Assembly: GCA_007119985.1 (NCBI GenBank)
Contig: SKOQ01000170.1
Span: 1-16,776 of the forward strand
DNA: 16,776 bases
Direction of reading: 5' to 3'
DNA from: Marinospirillum sp.
GTDB taxonomy: Bacteria > Pseudomonadota > Gammaproteobacteria > Pseudomonadales > Halomonadaceae
How positions within the stretch are numbered: the stretch's first letter is position 1; every line of letters starts with the position of its first letter. The notes under the pieces were generated by a model that made no database searches, had not been told where the DNA came from, and worked only from the letters and a program-made list of their open reading frames with translations. Below, piece by piece: positions 1 to 6,720 of this stretch. The translations under genes were made by a program, and so were the position numbers.

Positions 1-366
1 AAAAAATCAGATGGTATTGATCTTAAAAAAGGAGGCATCTTTCCGCTGGTGCATGGTATTCGCACCATGGCCCTGCAGCATCATATTCATGAAACCAACA
101 CCTTCGCTCGCCTTGAACAGCTGGCTGAAAAGAAAATACTGAAAAAAGATTTCGCCGATGATCTAGCCGAAGCACTGGCTGTGTTTAGTCAGCTGCGCCT
201 CCAACAACAACTCAAGGCAGCCAAAGGCCAAGCCAGTAGCGATGAAGCCAACCAGATTACCGCCACATCATTGAATAAACTCGATCGAGATCTCCTCAGG
301 GAAGCCCTGCATATCGCCAAAGAATTCAAATCCCGTATGACCCACCGCTATCATTTAGAGAGGTAG
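1..366 (+). CDS. C-terminal part of a DUF294/CBS-type putative nucleotidyltransferase (5' end outside window)
   Basis: The reading frame is open from base 1, so the gene starts before the window; about 121 codons remain, ending in TAG. The visible part is a helical domain beginning IDLKKGGIFPLVHGIRTMAL and ending in a basic helix (KEFKSRMTHRYHLER). This resembles the C-terminal substrate-binding-like region (DUF294_C) of proteins that carry cyclic-nucleotide-binding, CBS and DUF294 nucleotidyltransferase domains. Those upstream domains are not visible here, so the full architecture is inferred. The stop codon lies five bases before the start of the exonuclease gene, whose ribosome-binding site is inside this gene, so the two are almost certainly co-transcribed. 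The substrate of the family is not established. Family assignment is from sequence feel, without a search. Confidence 0.75.
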   Translation, partial: KKSDGIDLKKGGIFPLVHGIRTMALQHHIHETNTFARLEQLAEKKILKKDFADDLAEALAVFSQLRLQQQLKAAKGQASSDEANQITATSLNKLDRDLLREALHIAKEFKSRMTHRYHLER

Positions 367-371
367 TTCCC

Positions 372-995
372 ATGGTCTTAAAAACAATAAGAAGCGCTAC
401 AGATCGATGGAATCAGAAGAATGGTGACTTTGCTTGGATTTTCGAGCCCTACACAGGAGATGAAGTCATCGCTCTGGACTGTGAAATGACCAGTCTTGAT
501 CCGCAAAAAGCGGAGCTGGTTTCTATCGCCGCAGTCAAGATCAAGGGCACACAAGTTCTGACCAGTGAAAAGCTCGATATTAAGCTACAAAAACCAGAAA
601 GCCTCAGTGGTGACTCCATCAAAATTCACCGCATTCGCGGTGTGGATCTGCTCGGTGGTGAAGTCTTGGGGGATGCCCTGAAGGAACTCATCCAGTTTAT
701 CGGTAACCGCCCGATTATGGGCTACTATATCGATTACGATATGACCGTGCTGAATCGCTTTATTCGCCCGCGCTTTGGGTTCAGCCTGCCCAACAAAACC
801 ATTGAGCTTTCTCACTGCTATCTCAGCAAGATTCAGCGCGCCAATCCTGAGTTAACGCCTGACCTGCAGTTTGAAACGATTGCAGACAAATTGGGTGTAC
901 CGATGGTTGGTGAGCGCCATACTGCACTGGGGGATGCCGTCACTACAGCCCTGATGTATGTGCGTCTATTGAAAGGCCCCACACCCAGCTACTAG
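372..995 (+). CDS. DEDDh-family 3'-5' exonuclease (DnaQ/epsilon-like)
   Basis: A 207-residue protein of the DnaQ-like exonuclease superfamily, expected to remove nucleotides from DNA or RNA 3' ends with two metal ions. The acidic motifs are in place: Exo I has D36 and E38 in ALDCEMT, Exo II has D123 in GYYIDYD, and Exo III has H183 and D188 in HTALGDA. The histidine five residues before the last Asp marks it as DEDDh. No other domain is present; about 30 N-terminal residues precede the fold. The ATG at 372 has a GAGAGG ribosome-binding site at 358-363 inside the preceding gene. Pairing with a DUF294/CBS gene suggests a shared role, perhaps in nucleotide metabolism or signalling, but the real substrate cannot be read from sequence. 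It could be a housekeeping nuclease rather than a replication subunit. Confidence 0.88.
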   Translation: MVLKTIRSATDRWNQKNGDFAWIFEPYTGDEVIALDCEMTSLDPQKAELVSIAAVKIKGTQVLTSEKLDIKLQKPESLSGDSIKIHRIRGVDLLGGEVLGDALKELIQFIGNRPIMGYYIDYDMTVLNRFIRPRFGFSLPNKTIELSHCYLSKIQRANPELTPDLQFETIADKLGVPMVGERHTALGDAVTTALMYVRLLKGPTPSY

Positions 996-1026
996 CCACT
1001 GAACTTGAATGATCGATGCAGCCAAT

Positions 1027-1056
1027 AAAAAGCCGAGCACATAGCTCGGCCTTTTG
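1027..1056. terminator. Bidirectional Rho-independent terminator
   Basis: A 7-bp GC-rich stem, GCCGAGC (1032-1038) with GCTCGGC (1044-1050), has a 5-base loop. It is followed on the plus strand by CTTTTGTT and preceded by AAAAA, which gives a U-run for minus-strand transcripts. It sits between the convergent exonuclease and deacetylase genes and probably stops both. Confidence 0.85.
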
Positions 1057-1078
1057 TTATCTATTACGTTTGATAAAA

Positions 1079-2200
1079 CTACTGGCGTGCCCAACTCCCA
1101 TCAGGTCGTGGCACCAGCCACTGGCGCGACAACCAGAAGTAACGGTTCTCGCTGTTATGTGGTGCTGTGCAGTTAAAGCGCGAACGCCCTGGATTCAAAG
1201 CAATAGAATCTGTGACTGTAACACGGACACGCCCTTCACCCACTCGCTCAACATCAGTATTCAGTAAGCGCGATTGGGGGCCATAACAGCGCAGTTGGTT
1301 GAGGCGATAATCGCCCCGCTCCATCGTAAACGCCCAAGTAGGACGCGGACGCGCTCCATCGACTAGATCAGAAGCGGGCAGGTCTTCAACCACCGGAAAC
1401 GGTAGGGCGTGGAGCTTGGTTCTTAGCGTAGCAGGATTGGCAAAAACACCATTGGCAGCATAGCGTGGAATGGCCGTTAAGCGGCTAAAAGGGCTGGCTG
1501 GCCCTGAGTGCTGACCAAAAGCTACGTAGCCTAGTGAAGCCACAATCGCCTCAAGTTCAGGTGTGTATTCTCCATAGGGGTAGGCAAATAAGCGCGGTAC
1601 ATTGCCAAGTCGCTCTTCTAAAATACGCTGGTTGTCTTCGATTTCAGCGCGCATTCTGGCTTCCCAAGCGGCATCCGTTTCCTCACCATCACGACGCACC
1701 ATGTAAGGGTGAGTTAAGCTGTGGTTGGCAATCGTGCCACCAGCCTGCTGAGCTTCACGCAGCTGAGCCCAGCTCATATATAATGGGCGCCCATCCTCAA
1801 TAAACTGTGCATTCACAAAGATGGTAAAGGGCAGGTTTCGCTCGCGCATCAAAGGCAAGGCATTTTCATAGACGCTGATATAGGCATCATCAAAGGTCAG
1901 CACAGCGACTCTATCTGGCATCGGGCGTCGACGCTGGATATGCTGAATCACTCGCGGCAAAGGCCAGACCTCAAAACCATCCCTCTCGAGCATCTCTAAA
2001 TGTTCTACAAATTGACGTGGACTCAGGCTGGTCGAAGGCGGTGTGCTGGTACTCACATGGTGGTAAAGCAGAATTGACGCATGAAAGCGCGGTTCAGCAG
2101 CATCGTTCGCCCAGCTGTGCGAAGAAAGCCCTAGGCATAACAGCAGCGCGACAAGGGGCCAGCGCGTAAGGCTGCGCATCCAGTTTTTTTTCTCCATCAT
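1079..2200 (-). CDS. Secreted polysaccharide deacetylase (carbohydrate esterase 4 family)
   Basis: A 373-residue protein predicted to remove acetyl groups from N-acetylated sugars in a polysaccharide outside the cytoplasm. The N terminus has basic residues, a hydrophobic stretch (about 15-27) and a likely signal peptidase site after SHSWA (about 31). The NodB-like domain covers roughly 40-240: TFDDA at 102-106 gives the metal and catalytic aspartates D104/D105, HSLTH at 160-164 gives the zinc-binding histidines, and FAYPYGEY near 205 is the following conserved motif. The YHHV at 46-49 is typical of PgaB/IcaB-like members. The last 120 or so residues form an extension I do not recognise. The gene follows the J-protein gene by 19 bases and is probably in its operon. 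An alternative start is the next ATG codon; the AGAAGG upstream serves both. Confidence 0.85.
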   Translation of the reverse strand: MMEKKNWMRSLTRWPLVALLLCLGLSSHSWANDAAEPRFHASILLYHHVSTSTPPSTSLSPRQFVEHLEMLERDGFEVWPLPRVIQHIQRRRPMPDRVAVLTFDDAYISVYENALPLMRERNLPFTIFVNAQFIEDGRPLYMSWAQLREAQQAGGTIANHSLTHPYMVRRDGEETDAAWEARMRAEIEDNQRILEERLGNVPRLFAYPYGEYTPELEAIVASLGYVAFGQHSGPASPFSRLTAIPRYAANGVFANPATLRTKLHALPFPVVEDLPASDLVDGARPRPTWAFTMERGDYRLNQLRCYGPQSRLLNTDVERVGEGRVRVTVTDSIALNPGRSRFNCTAPHNSENRYFWLSRQWLVPRPDGSWARQ

Positions 2201-2219
2201 TGCACCTTCTTATTCTGTT

Positions 2220-2825
2220 CTAAGCGTTTCTGAGTAGAGGCTTTAACACCTCCATCGCTTCATTAATACTTTGTAGCTTTTCAGGATCACCGCCACGATC
2301 TGGATGGTGCTGCATCGCCAGGCGGCGATAGCTGAGCTTAATCTCCTTGCTTGAGACGCCTTCTTTTAACCCGAGCGCCTGTAACGCCTTGGCTTTAACA
2401 CCACCACCAGTAAACACGGTTTCTTCGTGCAGTTTTTTCCAGAAATTTTTGAGTGCGGTTTCTAAATCTTGTTCCGTCGTTTTTTCGAGCTGCTCTAAAT
2501 CCAGATAGTAATCACGCATCGGATCATGCTGCTGGAGCGCAATGTGCCCAGGCTGGTAGGTTTGCAACTGCACTCGAACGGCTGTGATTTCTAGATGGCC
2601 TTTCGCACGTTTCCACAGATCATCTCGGAGTTGGTACAAGGCATGATAGAGTAAAAAATGGGTTTTAAAGAGCTTGTTGGTGTTGCTAAAAGTATCTGGC
2701 TCTAGAATGACAGTGCCCCGTTCATCCAGCTTTTTGAGCAAGGTATGTTCATTCACGCCCTCAGGAAATTCCTGTAAGACTTCGATCAAGTCCTCAAATA
2801 TGCGGGTTTCTTGTAAAGCAGTCAT
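2220..2825 (-). CDS. J-domain protein with N-terminal DnaJ-related region
   Basis: A 201-residue cytoplasmic protein. The J domain is at the C terminus (about 148-200), with the essential HPD at 174-176 in AMQHHPDRGG, so it should stimulate the ATPase of a DnaK-type Hsp70. The first 130 residues match the look of the DNAJ_related family of gammaproteobacteria rather than a classical DnaJ: there is no Gly/Phe-rich linker and no zinc-finger CXXCXGXG repeats. This domain order, J domain last, is the unusual but known arrangement of that family. The client is unknown. The start ATG has only a weak AGAGA ribosome-binding site. It is the first gene of a leftward pair with the deacetylase and diverges from ttcA, with about 145 bases between them. 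Confidence 0.85.
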   Translation of the reverse strand: MTALQETRIFEDLIEVLQEFPEGVNEHTLLKKLDERGTVILEPDTFSNTNKLFKTHFLLYHALYQLRDDLWKRAKGHLEITAVRVQLQTYQPGHIALQQHDPMRDYYLDLEQLEKTTEQDLETALKNFWKKLHEETVFTGGGVKAKALQALGLKEGVSSKEIKLSYRRLAMQHHPDRGGDPEKLQSINEAMEVLKPLLRNA

Positions 2826-2906
2826 TTTTTTCTCTAGGCCTGAACGGAAATAAAAGTGTTGAACTGATGTTAGCAGGGCTGAAGCCGATAGAAAACGCTT
2901 AAGGCA

Positions 2907-2935
2907 TTTACATTTGCTGTGGCTTTGGTTAATTT
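2907..2935 (+). promoter_or_regulatory. Possible sigma-70 promoter of ttcA
   Basis: TTTACA (2907-2912) and TAATTT (2930-2935) are separated by 17 bases. This would start transcription near 2942, about 30 bases before the ttcA start. The -35 is good but the -10 is poor, so this is a tentative call in the J-protein/ttcA divergent region. Confidence 0.3.
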
Positions 2936-2971
2936 GCCTGCCTTTGAAGCCAATCGCAATAGGTGCCGCAG

Positions 2972-3826
2972 ATGCAAGAACTCCTCCCCAAGGCCAAGAA
3001 AGAATTCAACAAGCTCCAAAAACGCCTGCGTCGCCAAGCAGGACAAGCGATTGCTGACTTCAACATGATCCAAGAAGGCGATAAGGTCATGGTGTGCCTT
3101 TCCGGCGGTAAGGATTCCTTTACCTTGTTACATCTGTTGATGGGCTTGCAAAAGAGTGCGCCGGTGCGTTTTGAGCTCATCGCCGTCAACCTCGATCAAA
3201 AGCAACCGGGCTTTCCTGAGCATATCCTCCCTGCCTATCTCGCTGAACTTGGCGTCCCTTTTCATATTCTCGAAAAGGATACCTACAGCATCGTCAAAGA
3301 GATTATTCCTGAAGGCAAGACCACCTGCGGCCTCTGTTCTCGACTCAGACGCGGCAGTCTGTATGGCTTTGCAGAAGAGATAGGTGCAACGAAAATTGCA
3401 TTAGGCCATCATCGGGATGACTTGCTGGAAACCCTCTTCTTAAATCTCTTCTTTGGCGGTAGCTTAAAGGCCATGCCACCAAAGCTGCTCTCTGATGACG
3501 GCAAAAATGTGGTGATTCGCCCACTGGCCTACTGTAAAGAGAAGGATATTGCGACCTTTGCACAGATGATGGACTTTCCGATTATTCCTTGCAATCTGTG
3601 CGGTTCGCAAGAGAACCTACAGCGCCAAGTTATTAAAGAGATGCTACAAGAGTGGGACAAGCAATTCCCAGGACGCAGCGAAACCATTTTTAACGCGATG
3701 CAGAACGTCGCACCATCGCAGTTGGCCGATCGCAACTTGTTTGATTTTGTGGGATTAGAAGCCAAGCAGAAGGCTCAGCTGGCACAGCGGATTCAGCTGG
3801 TGGATGCTTTCTCTCATCCAGCCTAG
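2972..3826 (+). CDS. ttcA: tRNA 2-thiocytidine synthetase TtcA
   Basis: TtcA thiolates cytidine 32 in certain tRNAs, using ATP and an iron-sulfur cluster. The protein is 284 residues from this start. The PP-loop SGGKDS is at 44-49 and activates the uridine-like carbonyl with ATP. The two cluster-binding pairs are CGLC (119-122) and CNLC (207-210). The stretch NKLQKRLRR and ADFNMI near the N terminus is characteristic of TtcA, and the length is usual (E. coli about 310). I chose ATG 2972 because AGGTG at 2961-2965 is a well-spaced ribosome-binding site. A GTG at 2963 would add three residues and lacks such a site. It is a single-gene transcript, divergent from the J-protein and convergent with the apt-like gene. 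Nothing looks broken. Confidence 0.96.
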   Translation: MQELLPKAKKEFNKLQKRLRRQAGQAIADFNMIQEGDKVMVCLSGGKDSFTLLHLLMGLQKSAPVRFELIAVNLDQKQPGFPEHILPAYLAELGVPFHILEKDTYSIVKEIIPEGKTTCGLCSRLRRGSLYGFAEEIGATKIALGHHRDDLLETLFLNLFFGGSLKAMPPKLLSDDGKNVVIRPLAYCKEKDIATFAQMMDFPIIPCNLCGSQENLQRQVIKEMLQEWDKQFPGRSETIFNAMQNVAPSQLADRNLFDFVGLEAKQKAQLAQRIQLVDAFSHPA

Positions 3827-3841
3827 ATCTTTTTCCAACGA

Positions 3842-3877
3842 GTGGTCCCAGCGCTTGCATCCATAGACTGGGACCAC
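3842..3877. terminator. Perfect 10-bp inverted repeat between convergent genes; probable terminator
   Basis: GTGGTCCCAG (3842-3851) and CTGGGACCAC (3868-3877) form a perfect 10-bp stem with a 16-base loop, placed between the ends of ttcA and the apt-like gene. Neither strand has a clean U-run after it, so intrinsic termination is uncertain. It may instead protect mRNA 3' ends. Confidence 0.5.
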
Positions 3878-3880
3878 GAC

Positions 3881-4438
3881 TCATTGGCCGTGTGCGAGTT
3901 CAGGCTCAGCAAAAGCCATCAAGGCATAGGTCGAGACATCGATCTCTTGTAAGCGCTCACTTCCACCTTGATCAGGCAGATCGATCAGTGTGGCCACCTC
4001 ATAGATCTCTCCCTCTTGCCGACGGACCAATGAAGCGGCAGCCAAAAGAGTCGCGCCACTGGACAGAATATCATCGAACAGCAGCACACGATCCTTTGCT
4101 TGTACTGCACCGACCCGCATTTCTAAAGTCCGCTCGCCCCCAGCACTCGGAGCGCGCTCGAAGAGTACTTCACCCGGTTCTTCACCTAAATCACGAATCA
4201 CCACTAAAGGCAGGTTCAGTCGATAAGCCAAGATAGCCGCAAACATAGTGCCACGCCCCTTCAGTGCCACCAAACGCGTCAAACCAGCATCAAGATAGCG
4301 GTGTACTAAGGTATCGGTGATCAACTGGAGGGCTTTTGGATCGTCCAACAGACCGGATAAGTCACGCATGTGATAACCCTTTTTTGGAAAATCCCGATAG
4401 AGAGTGACTTTTTGCTTGAGTTCAAAATCATCGAGCAT
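3881..4438 (-). CDS. Adenine phosphoribosyltransferase-like protein (divergent)
   Basis: A 185-residue type I phosphoribosyltransferase fold. Genuine Apt joins adenine and PRPP to give AMP. The overall pattern is Apt-like: YRDFPKKG (14-21), an ALAYRL-like helix near 70, and the PRPP-binding VLLFDDILSSGAT (118-130) with D122/D123. The E-A/S-R-G-F loop expected of Apt is here ALKGRGT (58-64), and the usual RKPGKLP loop is RDLGEEP (82-88), so base and pyrophosphate contacts differ. It may be a diverged Apt or an enzyme for another purine. The start is ATG at 4438: AAGGAG (4450-4445) is six bases upstream, whereas the ATG at 4444 abuts it. The gene follows fnr, as apt does beside anr in Pseudomonas, and ends the minus-strand run. 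I leave the symbol blank because activity is doubtful. Confidence 0.8.
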   Translation of the reverse strand: MLDDFELKQKVTLYRDFPKKGYHMRDLSGLLDDPKALQLITDTLVHRYLDAGLTRLVALKGRGTMFAAILAYRLNLPLVVIRDLGEEPGEVLFERAPSAGGERTLEMRVGAVQAKDRVLLFDDILSSGATLLAAASLVRRQEGEIYEVATLIDLPDQGGSERLQEIDVSTYALMAFAEPELAHGQ

Positions 4439-4456
4439 ATTCATCTCCTTTGGCTT

Positions 4457-5230
4457 TTAGCCGTGCGCAACCAGTTTAGTCTCTGCTTCGCAATCAGCGA
4501 GGCCTGCCATCTCAAGTAATTGTGGGCGATCAGTAATGTGGACCTCTTTACCATTCACTGCAATCACCTGCATCGCTTGAAAGCGGGTAAACACGCGACT
4601 GACCGTTTCAACAGCCAAGCCTAGATAGTTCCCTATCTCATTGCGCGACATCGGCAGACGGAAGGTATAAGGGGAGTAGCCGCGGCGCTTAAAACGGCTC
4701 GAAAGATTGGCGAGTAAGGTGGCTACCCGCTCTTCAGCATTTTTCTTGGAGAGCAGCAGCATCATCTGCTTATCATCCCGAATCTCTTTACTCATACAGC
4801 TCAGTAGCTGCTGGCGTAAATCTGGTAGTTCTAACGACAGCTCTTGTAAGCGACTAAAAGGGATCTCACACACCGTCGTCGTTTCGAGCGCCTTAGATGA
4901 CATGGGATAGCTAGCGCAATCAATACCATCCAAGCCAACCAGCTCGCTCGGCAGATGGAAGTTGGTAATCTGCTCTTCACCATCGTTAGTCATGATGTAG
5001 TTTTTTAAACTTCCCGAACGCACCGCATAAACACAATCAAAGGGGTCACCTTGGCGGAAAAGATGCTCACCTTTTTTCAGTGGCTGGCGGCGTTTAATAA
5101 TACGATCTAGCTGATCGATATCCTCTAGATTCAACGAGAGGGGCAAACACAGGGAACTTAAGCTGCAGGTCATGCAACGGGTTTCCTTACTGAATATCAG
5201 ACCACTTCCTTTCATTTGGCGACTTGTCAT
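4457..5230 (-). CDS. fnr: FNR/ANR-type oxygen-sensing transcription regulator
   Basis: A 257-residue Crp-family regulator that binds an oxygen-labile [4Fe-4S] cluster, dimerises under low oxygen and activates anaerobic and microaerobic genes. The cluster ligands are C19, C22 and C28 (CX2CX5C) plus C105, the FNR spacing. A cyclic-nucleotide-binding-like beta-roll covers about 35-130, a dimerisation helix about 130-160 and a winged helix-turn-helix about 165-240. The recognition helix has E208, S211 and R212 in VETVSRVF, the residues that read TTGAT half-sites, so it should bind TTGAT-N4-ATCAA. Such a box lies upstream of ccoN. The gene is often named anr in Pseudomonas. The start at 5230 has GAGGG about ten bases upstream. 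The 77-base gap after hemN contains an exact inverted repeat. It sits between hemN and the apt-like gene. Confidence 0.95.
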   Translation of the reverse strand: MTSRQMKGSGLIFSKETRCMTCSLSSLCLPLSLNLEDIDQLDRIIKRRQPLKKGEHLFRQGDPFDCVYAVRSGSLKNYIMTNDGEEQITNFHLPSELVGLDGIDCASYPMSSKALETTTVCEIPFSRLQELSLELPDLRQQLLSCMSKEIRDDKQMMLLLSKKNAEERVATLLANLSSRFKRRGYSPYTFRLPMSRNEIGNYLGLAVETVSRVFTRFQAMQVIAVNGKEVHITDRPQLLEMAGLADCEAETKLVAHG

Positions 5231-5264
5231 AGCGTCGTCTCCCTCTTATGTATTTCATGCTGAA

Positions 5265-5294
5265 GATCAATCCTTTGTACCACGCGGATTGATC
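5265..5294. repeat. Perfect 9-bp inverted repeat in the hemN-fnr gap
   Basis: GATCAATCC (5265-5273) and GGATTGATC (5286-5294) form a 9-bp stem with a 12-base loop, 35-64 bases upstream of the fnr start. There is no T-run after it on the minus strand. It may be an mRNA hairpin between cistrons or an operator. It contains TTGAT/ATCAA units, but in the outward orientation, so it is not a normal FNR box. Confidence 0.6.
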
Positions 5295-5307
5295 TCCCGC
5301 AATCAGA

Positions 5308-6708
5308 TCAGATAATTCGTGAAAAAGCGCGGCCTAGGTTAGGCTGATCCAAATAGGCATCAAAGACCATGCACAGACTACGGATCAATAAACGACCCGC
5401 TGGTGTGACCCTTAATCCCTCAGGGAGGATCTCCAGCAAACCATCTTTTGCATGGGTTTTCAGCGCCTCAAGCTCTGGCGCAAAATAGTCATTAAATGAA
5501 ACCCCCCAAGCCGCGCTCCAAGCTTGACTGTCCAGTGCGAAATGACAGATTAATTGATTAATGACTGCACGGCGCAGTATATCATCTTGCGTCAATACCA
5601 GACCACGCAAAGTCGCAAGCTGCCCTTGTCCGATTTGTGTTTCATAACCCTCAGTATCATGGTGGTTTTGTGCATAGGTCGGGCCGACTTGACTAATTGA
5701 GGAGGCCCCCATCGCAATCAAATCACAATCTGAATGGGTGGTATAACCTTGAAAATTGCGATGTAAGCGCCCTTCGCGCTGCGCAATGGCGAGACTATCC
5801 GTTGGCTTAGCAAAGTGATCCATGCCGATATAGACATAGCCGGCTTCAACTAAACGCCGAATGGTTTGCTCTAAAATCAATAATTTGTGCTCTGGGCTCG
5901 GCAGGTCTTCAGCCCGAATCCGACGCTGAGGTTTAAAGCGCTCAGGCAAGTGGGCATAGTTAAAGACAGAGAGGCGATCTGGCGACATTTCTATCACCTC
6001 TTCAACGGTCTGCGCAAAGCTATCAGGGGTTTGATGCGGCAAGCCATAGATTAAATCCAGGTTTAAAGAGCGAAAACCCAGTTCGCGCGCTTGCTGCAAT
6101 GCGCCTTCAGTCATCTCACGCGGCTGGACACGATTCACTGCCTGCTGCACTTGCAGGTTTAAATCCTGTAAACCAAAGCTCATACGGTTAAAGCCCAGCT
6201 CACGCAATAAAGGCAAGGTATCTGGCTGGATTTCACGCGGGTCGATCTCAATGGAGTAGTCGCCTTGATCATCATCACGCAATTGGAAACGTGCGCGAGT
6301 GTGCTCCATTAATTCCCGCATTTGCTGGTGCGAGAGAAAAGTAGGCGTGCCACCACCCCAGTGCAGCTGATGCACAGGTCGCGAGGTATCGATCACAGCA
6401 GCGATCTGATCCATTTCTTGGTACAAGCGCTCAAGATAAGGACCGCAGCGCGAGGTATCCCCCGTCGCGATTTTATTGCAGCCACAGTAAAAGCAGACCT
6501 TGGCACAAAAAGGGATATGAAAATACAAAGATAAAGGCGCTTGGCTGGCATTGCTGTCGATCAGCGCCTGACGATAGGCTAAGGCATCAAAACCAGCATG
6601 AAACTGAGGTGCCGTTGGATAGGAGGTATAGCGCGGACCAGCGAGGTTATAGCGCTCAATTAAGGCGGCATTCCATTCAAACTGATCAAAATCGACATTA
6701 TTCATCAT
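5308..6708 (-). CDS. hemN: Oxygen-independent coproporphyrinogen III oxidase HemN
   Basis: A 466-residue radical SAM enzyme that decarboxylates two propionates of coproporphyrinogen III to give protoporphyrinogen IX without oxygen, in the cytoplasm. The cluster motif is C68-X3-C72-X2-C75, with the extra C77 typical of HemN. The N-terminal GPRYTSYPTA (24-33) separates true HemN from the haem chaperone HemW. WGGGTPTF and the SIEID-PRE and FGLQD motifs bind SAM. The length matches the family (E. coli 457). Its position between the cbb3 assembly genes and fnr fits its job: haem supply when oxygen is scarce. The start ATG at 6708 has AGAGA upstream, and a second ATG follows directly. It is 12 bases after the TauE/SafE-like gene and is very likely in the same transcript. 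Confidence 0.97.
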   Translation of the reverse strand: MMNNVDFDQFEWNAALIERYNLAGPRYTSYPTAPQFHAGFDALAYRQALIDSNASQAPLSLYFHIPFCAKVCFYCGCNKIATGDTSRCGPYLERLYQEMDQIAAVIDTSRPVHQLHWGGGTPTFLSHQQMRELMEHTRARFQLRDDDQGDYSIEIDPREIQPDTLPLLRELGFNRMSFGLQDLNLQVQQAVNRVQPREMTEGALQQARELGFRSLNLDLIYGLPHQTPDSFAQTVEEVIEMSPDRLSVFNYAHLPERFKPQRRIRAEDLPSPEHKLLILEQTIRRLVEAGYVYIGMDHFAKPTDSLAIAQREGRLHRNFQGYTTHSDCDLIAMGASSISQVGPTYAQNHHDTEGYETQIGQGQLATLRGLVLTQDDILRRAVINQLICHFALDSQAWSAAWGVSFNDYFAPELEALKTHAKDGLLEILPEGLRVTPAGRLLIRSLCMVFDAYLDQPNLGRAFSRII

Positions 6709-6720
6709 GAGTATCTCTTT

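Noticed and set aside
2963..2971. GTG start for ttcA three codons upstream
   Set aside because: The AGGTG that would be the ribosome-binding site of ATG 2972 overlaps this GTG, and the GTG has no comparable site of its own.
4439..4444. ATG at 4444 as start of the apt-like gene
   Set aside because: It touches the AAGGAG ribosome-binding site with no spacing; the ATG at 4438 has six bases.
5286..5304. TTGAT followed by AATCA as an FNR box in front of fnr
   Set aside because: The half-sites are too far apart (seven bases instead of four), so this is not a standard box.
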